DNA of 64,000 nucleotides from Mustela lutreola. Its lineage: Eukaryota > Chordata > Mammalia > Carnivora > Mustelidae. The DNA lies in contig NC_081290.1 in NCBI RefSeq assembly GCF_030435805.1, positions 34,694,501-34,758,500 of the forward strand, read 5' to 3'. This document shows positions 34,590 to 44,700 of the stretch, piece after piece. A model generated the notes under the pieces. That model was not told the origin of the DNA, searched no databases, and saw nothing but the letters and a program-made list of their open reading frames with translations. The stretch's first letter is position 1; the number at the start of each line of letters is the position of its first letter. The translations under genes and the position numbers were made by a program.

Positions 34590-35395
34590 TAATTGCTGCT
34601 GTATCATATTAAGGAAGTTGGACTTTACCCAACTTGTAGGTATTTGGCTAGCCATTTAAAAGTTTTAGGTGAAAGAGTCACAAGATCAGTTTGGCAGTGG
34701 CAAGGAAGATGAATTAGAGGGGGAAGAAACTGGAGACAGGAGGTTCACTGAAGGTACTACTGCAATGTCCAAGCAAAGATGACAAAGATCTTAAATAAGG
34801 CAACCGCCAGAGGTATGGAGAAAAGAGGACAGTTTTGAAACCACTTAGCAGGTAGAATTGACAGGATCCATGACTGATTTGATGTTGAGTTAGATAAGAA
34901 ACCAGAATAACTGCCTGATCTCTAGCCTGGATGATAGAGTTGATGGTAGTACAGATAAATGACACAGAAGCACAGAAAACGAGGAGGTTTGGGTGAAATA
35001 TAGATAAATAAGCTTAGTTTGGAACATGTTGAATTTGAAGCCCTATGAGACATTGAAGTGTTGATACCCAGCTGACATGAAGATTATATTCAGTTTGGAA
35101 CTAAAGAGAGTGCAAGACTGAATATGTAGTTTTCGGAACCACCAGGCTGTATGTGGTAGTAAAAACCATGGAGGAGGAGAGCCGAGGACCCAACGCTGAG
35201 GGACATCAACTTATACCAGAGAAGAGAGGAATTGGAGACAGCCAGTGTTTCTGAGGATTATCCATTTAAGAGGCAGAAAGGAGGTAACACAGAGGGTAAG
35301 GGGGAAATGGGGTAAGAAGGAGGAAGTGGTCAGTTGTGTTGAAGGCAGCAAAGAGACCTCAGAGGTGTCCCGTGGATTTGGCAATTACCGAACGG
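34590..35395 (-). repeat. L2 LINE fragment, about 800 bp
   Basis: Reverse L2: 'cacaagatcagtttggcagt', 'ggaacatgttgaatttgaag' and 'ggacccaacgctgagggaca'. It spans ORF2 remains without a usable frame. Confidence 0.8.
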
Positions 35396-36394
35396 TTTAC
35401 TTTGCTAGAGCAATTTCAGTTGATTGGGATGACAAGAGGTCAGGTTTTAAATGTAGAGGGAAGTCAAAGAATGAGGGAATGTGCCAGATGTTCCCCCCTT
35501 TGTCCCTCCAGATCCATGCTCTACCCTTTGCCACTCTGCTGCCTGTCCCAGATCAACGGCAACATCAATAGAATACCGTTGAGTGACTCAATTGAGTTTG
35601 GCCAAATGTGAGCCCCAGGAGGAGACTGGAGGGAAGACGGAATGGGGTGGGGATATATATTCCCCCAACTCCCCACTTATGGAGCCTGCTGCATTCATTC
35701 AACCAAAGGTCCCAACTCTCTCCAGCTGGGTTCAGGTAACCATTTCCTCTTGGCTCCCCTCAGGCCTCACTCAGAGTGGTAATAGATCTGCTTTGCTGGT
35801 TCTAGTGCTCTCTACCACCCTTAATTTTCTCTACATCCTGCCCGCACACTTCTATACTAGTCCTTTATTAACCTTTTACAAACCGTCCTGATTTGAGCCC
35901 ACCATCTGTATCCTGCTGGAGCCCTGAATGTTGCAAAGGGGAAGCCTGGCTGGGAAGAGCAAAGAGAGAGAGATACGCAAACACAAGGTAGGTTTTGTCA
36001 TGGACCTTATTTTGTAAGAGCTAGAGAGGTTTGGCTATACTGACCAGCTCATGAAGTATCAACAGCCAAGCCTATTTCAATGGTGTGATCTGATAGGAAG
36101 GAAGAAGTGGGCAGAGAGCTCTATGCTGGCTGATGACATTATTGGTGGCTTCACCACTATTTCCTAAGACCTTCTAGAACCTGTGTTTCCAGTTTGACCA
36201 AGACAGCCCATTTACCAGGTTTGCCCATGGCTGTGTTGGCAAGTGTTGGTCTGAGCAATGAGCTCATGGAAAAGTAGACACGGAGACTAAAGGAGAAAGA
36301 ACAAAGGTCAGGACCTTAACAGACCCAGGTACTCACCTCAGCGCAGCAAGGCAGTGGGACAATAAACAAAGTCATTGGTGTTTTTTTAAACTTT
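35396..36394. other. Intergenic DNA, no recognised content
   Basis: Unique sequence. The overlapping frames at 35245-35891 have no recognised domain. Confidence 0.4.
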
Positions 36395-36738
36395 GCGAGG
36401 CTCTGTAGGAAGCAGCCTCCACACCTTACCAATCTCCTCCCTTGCTCTCTTGCGGGTTGCTGATTTGATTGTACGGCTCCCACTGGCCTCCTTTCGCTTT
36501 CTCAAATAATACTAAGTCCTGTTCTGCCCTTGAGCCTGAATTCTGACCTTCCCACTACCTGCGACCTGGCACTTTCCCCAACTCTTATTCCAGCTGACTC
36601 CTTCTCAGCCTTTCATCTTAAATGTCACTTCCTCAACAGGCTGACCACCAGTTCGAACCAGACCCCTTTGGTCCTCTTCTTCAGCAACCCTGGGTTCTGC
36701 TTTCATGTAGTCACCACATTGGAAAACATATTAAGGTG
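36395..36738 (+). repeat. L2 LINE 3' fragment
   Basis: 'ctcagcctttcatcttaaat' followed by 'gtcacttcctcaacaggctg' is a hallmark of the L2 3' part. Confidence 0.8.
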
Positions 36739-36741
36739 ATG

Positions 36742-36945
36742 GGACGCCTGGGTGGCTCAGTTGTTAAGCATCTGCCTTTGGCTCAGGTCATGATCCCAGG
36801 GCCCTGGGATCGAGTCCCATATTGGGCTCCCTGCTCAGGGGGGAGCCTGCTTCTCCCTCTGCCTGCTACTCCCCCTGCTTATGCCTTCTTTCTCTCTCTG
36901 TCAAGAGATAAATAAAATCTTAAAATTAAATTAAATTAATTAATG
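36742..36945 (+). mobile_element. CAN-SINE
   Basis: Starts 'gggacgcctgggtggctcag'; ends in AAATTAAATTAATT. Confidence 0.93.
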
Positions 36946-37535
36946 TGCAGAATTGTATTTGGAAAGTCTCCTAGATTCTCTTACAAAACTTTCACTTTTG
37001 TTTGCTTTTACCTCTAAGTCTTTCATTCATCCGGGATTTGTTTTCAGTGTACTGCCTGGGGTAAGAGCCCCATCACACCTGTGTTTCGAAAGCACTTGGT
37101 CAGACCCTCATACAGCTCTTCCTTTCACTTGCTCATCCACTAACAATAGCTTCACAACCGATGACCCGATGACCCGACATGAAGCCCTTTGTTGCATACA
37201 ATGAGAATATCCTTATCCCAATGGATTAAAAGAGAATAATGACAGAACTTCTGGGCGCGAGGCCCAGAGAGGATCTCTTCATACCTGGGGACACAGACGC
37301 ATAAATGAAGAAATGACAGTGTAACAGGGTAAATGCTTTAATGCCACAAAATGATTATAATCATCTGGAATTGTGGCAAAGAATGTGTTTCTATTCACTT
37401 CAGTCTCTCAGTTTGTGGTGCTGTGTCTTGCCCAGTGAAATCACTTCATAAATATTTTAACAATTAATTGGAGTGTAAAGTCTTTTTTTTAAGCTTTCAC
37501 TTTTCACCAAATTTCCAAACACGTGTTCAGTACTT
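36946..37535. other. Intergenic DNA, no recognised content
   Basis: No gene or repeat family is recognised. Confidence 0.4.
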
Positions 37536-37539
37536 TTTT

Positions 37540-37690
37540 TTTTAATTAACATAATGTATTATTTGCTTCAGGGGTACAGGTCTGTGATTCATCAGTCTTA
37601 CCCAGTTCACAGCACTCACCATAGCACATACCCTCCCCAGTGTCCATCCCCCAGCCACCCTATCCCTCCCCCCTCACTACTTCTTCGATA
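37540..37690 (-). mobile_element. Carnivore L1 3' UTR fragment
   Basis: 'aacataatgtattatttgct', 'acaggtctgtgattcatcag' and 'cccagccaccctatccctcc' match the reverse 3' UTR of younger carnivore L1. Confidence 0.88.
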
Positions 37691-37714
37691 TCTCCACCCG
37701 TGTGTCCTACAGGA

Positions 37715-37870
37715 ATTTCCAGTACAAGGTGTCCTAAACAGAATTCTCTCCTCCAAAACCCAGTCCTCCTCGACTCTTCGCTTCAGTTTTCTGGGATAGG
37801 AAACTCAGAATCATGCTCAATGCCACTCTCTCTCTCTGACCCCACATCCACTCTGTCACCATGTCCTGTC
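37715..37870 (+). repeat. Short L2 LINE fragment
   Basis: 'ctgaccccacatccactctg' and 'cagaatcatgctcaat' fit forward L2 ORF2. Confidence 0.5.
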
Positions 37871-38054
37871 TGTGTAGGCCATAAATACTTCATTTTAGGT
37901 CATAAATGACTCATTCACTCATCTCTGCCATCTTGGGTCATGCCTTCATTATCACTTTCTTGAATTGGTTAAAAAAATATGCCAACAGATCTCTCTGCCT
38001 TTTCTCTCCTTTCTCTATAATCTAATTGCCACCACATCTTCTGTCTTTCTTTCT

Positions 38055-38254
38055 TTTTTTTTTTTTTTAAGATTTTATTTATTTATTTGCAAGAGAAAGA
38101 GAGAGTCCAAAAGCAGGGTGAGGGGCAGAGAGAGAGGGACAGGTAGACTCCTCGCTGAGCAGGGAGCTGGATATGGGGGCTCAATCCCAGGACCCTGGAA
38201 TCATAGCCTGAGCCAAAGGCAGATGCTTAACTGTCAGAGCCACCCAGGTGCCCC
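38055..38254 (-). mobile_element. CAN-SINE
   Basis: T run, 'aagattttatttatttattt', ending 'gagccacccaggtgcccc'. Confidence 0.93.
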
Positions 38255-38814
38255 CACAGTCTTGTTTTTGAAACATAAATCTGACATGATCACTCTTTTG
38301 CTTAAAATCCTTTTGCAGCTCCCCAGTGTTTGGGGAATAAAGTTCCAAAATTTTTAAGCATGCATCAATTGAAACATCTCAGTCTGACTGTAGACTGTTC
38401 TATCCCAAACAAAGAATCTAGAACATGGGAAAAATGATATACTCAGCGTTGTTCCTTGGGTACTACCATAGTTTTTATTGCTGTTCTAACAAATTATCAC
38501 AAATTTAGTACCTTAAAATATCACAGAAGATGAAAAGATCCCTGGAATTTGTATCTCTAGGTTTACATTTGTGTGGCTAAATAACTTTTCTCTACTTAAG
38601 TCACATCACATTGTTTTCTGTTATTTGTAGTCAAATGCAGCCATAACTAGTTGATGCACCCCTATAATTAAAATAAAGAATAAAAAGTGGTCTGATTCCC
38701 AGATACATTTCTCTAATTCCTCATTATCCATTCCATGAGTAGGCCAAGGCCTCTGTTCTAAGCTCTGCTCATACTCTTTTCTTTTCCCTAATGCCTTCTA
38801 ATCCCTAATGTCTT
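38255..38814. other. Intergenic DNA, little recognised
   Basis: 'ttttgcagctccccagtg' near 38312 may be a scrap of L2. The rest is unassigned and AT-rich. Confidence 0.35.
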
Positions 38815-39155
38815 CTAATCTTTACCCTACTTCTTTCTCGGTTTAGCAAACTCCTGCTCATCCTTCAAAGCCCACATTAAATGTTACACCCCTACAAAAT
38901 CTTTCCCAAGCTTTCCCTCAAACAGTTTCAACATCATTGTTCCCACAGCATTTTGTCAATCCTTCTACTCACTTTATTTCACTGACACTATATTGTATTT
39001 GTCTATTTTCTTGACTGTGTCTCCTACTGAACTGTGAGCAATACATGAGTAACTGGAGGGTCAAAAACCATGTTTAGTGTTTTTTCCCTCCAAAGCTGAC
39101 ATGGCATTCAGTATATAGTAAGTGCACAACAAATGCTTTTCAAATAAGTCAATGT
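38815..39155 (+). repeat. L2 LINE 3' fragment
   Basis: 'ctcatccttcaaagcccaca', 'aatctttcccaagctttccc' and 'agtgcacaacaaatgctttt': forward L2 end. Confidence 0.82.
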
Positions 39156-40065
39156 AAGAGTAAAAAAAATGTCCACATGTTTAAACCAAATATCCTCCTT
39201 TCTTTCCTAGGTAAACCCCTGTCTTCTCCCCATTTCTGTTCATTTTGTTTGTTTGTTCTATCGGTAAAAGAAGAGTTGAGGTGGAAGTTAGAAAATGGTT
39301 ATCAGTTCTTAGATCACTGTCATCAAGGTAGGAGTGGGAGGAATGTGACAACACATCTGACTGAAAGTGGGAAAAAAGGTAGAGAAGCACAGGAAATAAT
39401 TTAGGGCAGAAATTCAAAATTCAGAATGAGAATCCCTCAGACTCTCCTGTCTCAAATCATGATCTATCGTGCTCAAAAGCATGGTGACTTTAGCAGAGTC
39501 ACAGAGATGAAAATCTGAATCCCAGCTCCCCTTACCATCTCGTCGAATGTTGAGAAGGTAGGTCACTTCCATCCACCTTCCTCTGACACAGGAACCTTCC
39601 CTGAGAAAAAGGACTAGAAGTATCTGCCTGGCTGGCTCACAGAGTTATTGTGAAGATCAAAAAGGATGAGACTTCTGTATAAGATTTGCTCTGACACCCA
39701 GTGCAAATGTAAATCATGTAGTTTTGTTGTGTGTAGGACAAACCCAACAAAGGCATGGTGAATAACTGAATGAACAAATGAATGAGCCCAGTTTGCTGAT
39801 GATCTTGTGTAAGTCCAAGACTAAATGCAAGAACAACTCCATTTTTAGGGTTTATATAAAATATAACCACTACATATGACATCATCATCATGAAGAAAGT
39901 TCTCCTCCCCATTGAATTGCTGACTCTTAGACTTTCTTCATATGGGATGAAATTTTTTATTCCATCATTTGAGAAATGACTTGAATTGCACTAGTCCTGA
40001 GAAAGGAAACATGGCAACTAAAATTGCACTAAGGAATCCATGCTTTCTTTTTTAAAATTTTTATT
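39156..40065. other. Intergenic DNA, no recognised content
   Basis: No gene recognised; short chance frames only. Confidence 0.4.
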
Positions 40066-40067
40066 TC

Positions 40068-40321
40068 TTTTCTTTTTTTTCTTTTCCTTTTTCTCTTTTT
40101 CTTTTTATTTCTTTTATTTTTATTTATTTATTTATAAAGATTTTTTTTATTTATTTGACAGACAGAGATCACAAGTAGGCAGAGAGGCAGGCAGAGAGAG
40201 AGGGGGAAAAGCAGGCTCCCCGCTAAGCAGAGAGCCCTATGCAGGGCTCAATCCCAGGACCCTGAGATCATGACCCGAGCTGTAGGCAGAGGCTTAACCC
40301 ACTGAGCCACACAGGGGTCCC
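40068..40321 (-). mobile_element. CAN-SINE, mustelid-type, with T-rich tail
   Basis: A long TTTC/TTTA tail, 'gacagacagagatcacaagt', then the tRNA-like part ending 'cacaggggtccc'. Flanked by atgctttctttttt on both sides. Confidence 0.92.
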
Positions 40322-40371
40322 TATGCTTTCTTTTTTTAAAGCATGTTTTAAGAGGGGCTAAGTGCCGAGGA

Positions 40372-40505
40372 GGACTGCAGCATCACGGTGGCTCAGTCGG
40401 TGAAACAACAGCTAGGTTTCAGCTCAGGTTGGGATCTCAGGGTTGTGAGATGGGGCTCGTGCTCAGCAGGGAATCTGCTTGAGAGTCTTCCTCTGTCCCT
40501 TAAAT
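40372..40505 (+). mobile_element. CAN-SINE, shortened copy
   Basis: 'catcacggtggctcagtcgg' to 'gggaatctgcttgagagtct'. The tail is lost. Confidence 0.75.
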
Positions 40506-40693
40506 AATTGTGTGATCTAGAAGCCAGCCACTTACCACTCTGGTAGGCTATCAAAGGTATCCTTCTTTATTTCCTTCATCTTCCTACCCTTGAAATTTTG
40601 GACCTCTTGCTTAACAATTGTTCTTTTTCCTGCTAAACTCAACAGGTAGCTATAATATTGATTTGAAATTAAAAATAAAAAGTAAACACAGCA

Positions 40694-40828
40694 GGGACGC
40701 CTGGATGGCTCAGTCAGTTGGGTGGCCAACTCTTGTCCTCAGCTTCAGTCTTGATCTTGGGATCCTGAGTTTGGGCCCACAGTGGGCTCCACACTGGGTA
40801 TCGAGTCTACTTAAAAAAAAAAAAAGGA
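40694..40828 (+). mobile_element. CAN-SINE, older short form
   Basis: Starts 'agggacgcctggatggctca', ends 'gagtctacttaaaaaa'; lacks the CT tract. Confidence 0.85.
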
Positions 40829-40830
40829 AA

Positions 40831-41025
40831 GGGGCACCTGGGTGGCTCAGTGGGTTAAGCCGCTGCCTTCGGCTCAGGTCATGATCTCAGGGTCCTGGGA
40901 TCGAGTCCCACATCGGGCTCTCTGCTCGGCAGGGAGCGTGCTTCCTCCTCTCTCTCTCTCTGCCTGCCTCTCTGCCTACTTGTGATCTCTCTCTGTCAAA
41001 TAAATAAATAAAATCTTTAAAAAAA
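40831..41025 (+). mobile_element. CAN-SINE, young mustelid-type
   Basis: 'ggggcacctgggtggctcag', 'tctgcctacttgtgatctct' and 'aaataaataaataaaatctt'. It lies just beyond the likely 3' end of CHRNA9. Confidence 0.96.
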
Positions 41026-41078
41026 GGGAAGAAAGCAAGCAAGCAAGCACAACATAACCCTTACATTTTAGATATATA

Positions 41079-41084
41079 TTTATT
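41079..41084 (-). promoter_or_regulatory. Candidate poly(A) signal AATAAA for CHRNA9
   Basis: On the minus strand an AATAAA lies about 130 bases after the TAG, in AT-rich DNA (aataaatatata), upstream of the CAN-SINE at 40833-41022. It would give a short 3' UTR. The region also contains a (TG)n/(CA)n run. The choice is an inference; other signals further on cannot be excluded. Confidence 0.35.
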
Positions 41085-41210
41085 TGTGTATATAAATTAT
41101 ACATATGTATTTACATGCATGTGTGTGTGTGTATGTAAATCTGACTTGGAAAAATATTGGAGTAGATCATGAGGAATTTTACTGATTTGTCTCCACACAC
41201 CAAATGCTCA

Positions 41211-41752
41211 CTAATCTGCTCTTGCGATGATCAAGACAGTCATCACAAACACCATAATGAAAAAAACCCACATGAAGAATCGGTCTATGACTTTTGCAAC
41301 CTTCTTCCACTCACTCCCCTTGGAGTTGGTGGCCTTGTGGTCTTTGAGGCACTTGGCAATGTACTCAATATTCCTCGTCAGCATCTGGTACCGAGCACAG
41401 TAACCGTCAGCATCCTGCGGATTCTCACCATGGCACCCCAAGTCATTTTTTACCAGTTTGTTTATTTCCTTCTTCTTGGGATGTCCTTTGTTTCTGTCTG
41501 TTTGCAGATTTGGCTCTGGAAGCTTGCCATATACCTTTGTGAGATGGGTTCGCTCCCTGTCGTGGTGGGGGCTAAGGCAGCTCTCACCCACATCATAGAC
41601 ACACAAGACCCTGGACATGTATTTCAGGATGACGACCCTGGCCCAGTGTGGTACCGGCCGGGCCTCAGCCCCACAGAAGTGGACGTTCATCACCATAATG
41701 GTCAAGGCAGTGGAAGCTGTGATCAAGGCCATTGTGGCTATGTAATATTTGC
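41211..41752 (-). CDS. CHRNA9: CHRNA9 coding exon 5 (TM3, cytoplasmic loop, TM4, stop)
   Basis: The acceptor is ttttccag. The exon encodes residue 300 (last two bases) to 479: [14 protein letters not shown] (TM3), the cytoplasmic loop beginning [13 protein letters not shown], the helix before TM4 ([14 protein letters not shown]), TM4 and the terminal RAD followed by TAG at 41211-41213. The loop (about 350-420) differs most from the remembered human sequence, as is usual for this family, while both membrane ends are nearly unchanged. Residue 350 is Cys in RVLCVYD, where I remember Phe in human. Confidence 0.98.
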
Positions 41753-44700
41753 CTGGAAAATAACCACAACGAAGTTAGCTTAAACTGTCCTTGTGTTTGG
41801 CTCAAAAATACACAAACACCTTTTCTAGAGAACCTATAGACACTAATGGTTACCAGCATAAGCTTCTGAGTCAAACTTCCTAGATACACCACTCACTCAA
41901 CTGGTGGCCTGGAGCAAGTTAGACCATCCCGCTAAGCCTCAGCTTTCTCCTCTGTAAAATGGGTATAATTATTGGATCTAATTAATGGAAATAGGATGAG
42001 GCTTAATTGAGAGGGTATGTGTAAAGTTCTCAGCACTGTCCCTTCACTGAGTTAAAGGTTTCTAAGTGTTGCCAGAGATCGTGATGTGAAAAAAATTCTA
42101 CTCTCAACAAACAACGATCCTGCACAGCTCTCAGAATTGTCCTCAGACCTCATTACTATGGGTAAGGAAGGAGCCATTGTGTCACTGTTAGTCTTTAACG
42201 TGTGATTGCAAAAAGCAATATTCATGAAAAAGGAAAATTAAGGAAAGAAATAATAAAGGTAAGGGCACAGACTTAGAAAATACAGAACATAAAACCAAAA
42301 AGATGAAGAAAAGCAAAAGCTATTTGTAAAAAGGAGTAAGATTGATAAACCTTTGATAAAGCCTCTCACAGAATAGAGGTAGTGGGGGATAGAGAGGGAA
42401 GGAGAATGTAAAAGAAGAAATAACAGAATAGAAATTTAGAATACAATAAAATAATATTTAGCTGTATGATAATATATTTGAAAACCTAGATGAAATTTCT
42501 AGAAATACATAAGACATCAAATTTAGTGTAAGAAAAAAAGAAAATTGGAATAGAAAAGCTCCAGAGTTTGTCTTATAGGTGAGTTTTACCAAACTTTTAA
42601 AAGATAGATAACTCATATCATGCAAACCAAGTTGTTCCAGAAATACAAAAAGAGAGAAAACTGTCTAGCTTAGTTTATGAAGTCACTTTAGCTTTGATTC
42701 CAAAAGTAACAGGAAAGGAAGCATTAGGGCCATTTTCCTTATAGACATATTTTAGAAAGTCGTATAAAACTTGTCAGCTAATTAAATCCAGTAGTGTCTT
42801 AAAATGGTACTTCATCATGATGAAGGAGGAGTTAGTTCAACATCAGAAAACCTAATTCACTATATTAATGAGGCAAAAGAGAAAACTCAGATGATAATCT
42901 CAACAGATGAAAACAATGCATTTGATAATATGCATCATCTACTTATTTGTTAAAAGCTCAAAGTAAACTAAGAATAAATGGGGCCTGTTTTAATACAGTA
43001 GAGACCATGGGCCAGAAGCTTAGATCAAATGCTACACTTAGCAGAACACTTAAGCACATTTCTGTAAGATTGGAAGTGCATGTCGTAGGGGCTGCAAATA
43101 ACAAGCTGTTGTTGTTAACAGATATGTTCTGTGTGCACCCTTTTTAAAAAGATACATTTTATATTATCACAGAAACAGAATAAATAATGTTTGTAGAACT
43201 CCTGAGACGCATCTCAAGACATCTGTCTTTAGAACTTTAACCAACTTGCTGTTGAATGTCCCTGCTAAAGAAGAGAGAGTGACCTACCAATTGTCTTGCC
43301 TCAAATGGGACTATGATTACAGATCATCACAGTCAATCATTTCTGTCTCAGGAGAGGTCACAGAAATGCCAGTACACCTCTTCCTCTTTATTAGTGGTAG
43401 GCGGGAGCGGTGGAGAGAACTTTCAGTGTCTAGTTCTCAAAAATGCGTGTGTGTGTCTGTGTGTATTTGTGTCCATGTGTTGGTGTGTCTGTGTTTTTTT
43501 GCTTGGAGAGACATAACAAGGAAGAAATCTCCAAACAAGAAAACCAGTGTGGTATTGTCTGAGTATCAGGTAATATTGCATTCAGTAGAGGATAAAAGAG
43601 CAGTACAACATCCCTTTCATATTGGTCTCTAAGTCTCTGCATGTTCTGAAATTCCTCCTCATTGTTTATCTTAAAAGAAATTATGTTTAGCTTCTGATTT
43701 TGGTAAGCATCTAGTACAAGAGCAAGTCATGGAAGCAGAGGTCTTGGAGCCAAGTAGTTCCTTGGTGGCGCTTGGTAGCATTAGGAAAGGTCTAAGAATG
43801 AGGTAGGGAGGGGCGCCTGGGGAGCTCAGTCCATTAATCTGCCTTTGGCTCAGCTCATGACCCCAGAGTCCTGGGATTGAGTCCCGCCTCCCCGCTCAGA
43901 GGGGAATCTGCTACACCCCCTTCCTCTGCCCCTCCGCCCACTTGTGCTCACTCTCTCCCTTTCAAACAAGTTAATAAGATCCTTTAAAAAAAAAAAAAAA
44001 AACGAGGTAGGGAAAAGATGAGAGGGTGGGAAGGGGTCATAGTCTCTGTGTCTAAGCCTACCCTTTATAAGGACATTCTAGTAGAGCAGACTTTGGAAAC
44101 TATGGTCCATCCTAAAGTCACCTCAGGTTCCAAATTCTTGCAAAGATTGCTGAATCGCACTCTTTGGGTATAGGCACCAGCATTTTAACAAGCTCCCCCA
44201 CCTCTGTTATACCCAATAAAGGTTAAAGATTATTCTATGAAGGGTACATGATGGGCTGCAAAATCCAGTCAACCATTTCTATCCTGTTTGCCACTCTTTC
44301 CCAAGAAGACATCCCATATGCTGTGAAAAGATAATAATAGTCACTACTGAAGGTGTACTTACCATATGCCAGCTTCCACGCTAAGCAACCACACATGGAG
44401 TAGCAATTACACACACTTTCCAGGTGATGAAGCAGAAACTAAAAGACTAAGTAACTCACCTAAGATCGATCATGAAGAAATGAGTGGTAAAATCAGAGTT
44501 CAAATGTAGAATTCTTTAACTTCAAAATCAGAGCCTTAACTTCTAAACCAGTGGAACAGAAAGTGCATGAAAATCACCCAGAAGTCTTGTTAAAACAGAT
44601 TGCCAGGGCTCACCCCAGAGTGTCTAATTCAGGAAGTCTGGGGTAGGCCCTGAGAATCTGCATTTCGAAAGCGAGGCTGCCCTGTGGATCCAAGGATCAC

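Noticed and set aside
40831-41025. tRNA-like sequence
   Set aside because: It is the tRNA(Lys)-derived head of a CAN-SINE with a CT tract and A-rich tail, as are all similar matches in the window; none is a functional tRNA gene.
1-41210. Search for exons of RBM47, the expected 3' neighbour of CHRNA9
   Set aside because: No RNA-binding-domain exon or recognisable splice-bounded frame was found. In human the gap is tens of kilobases, so absence is expected.
41169-41783. 204-codon plus-strand open frame
   Set aside because: It is the complement of CHRNA9 exon 5, which is clearly the coding strand.
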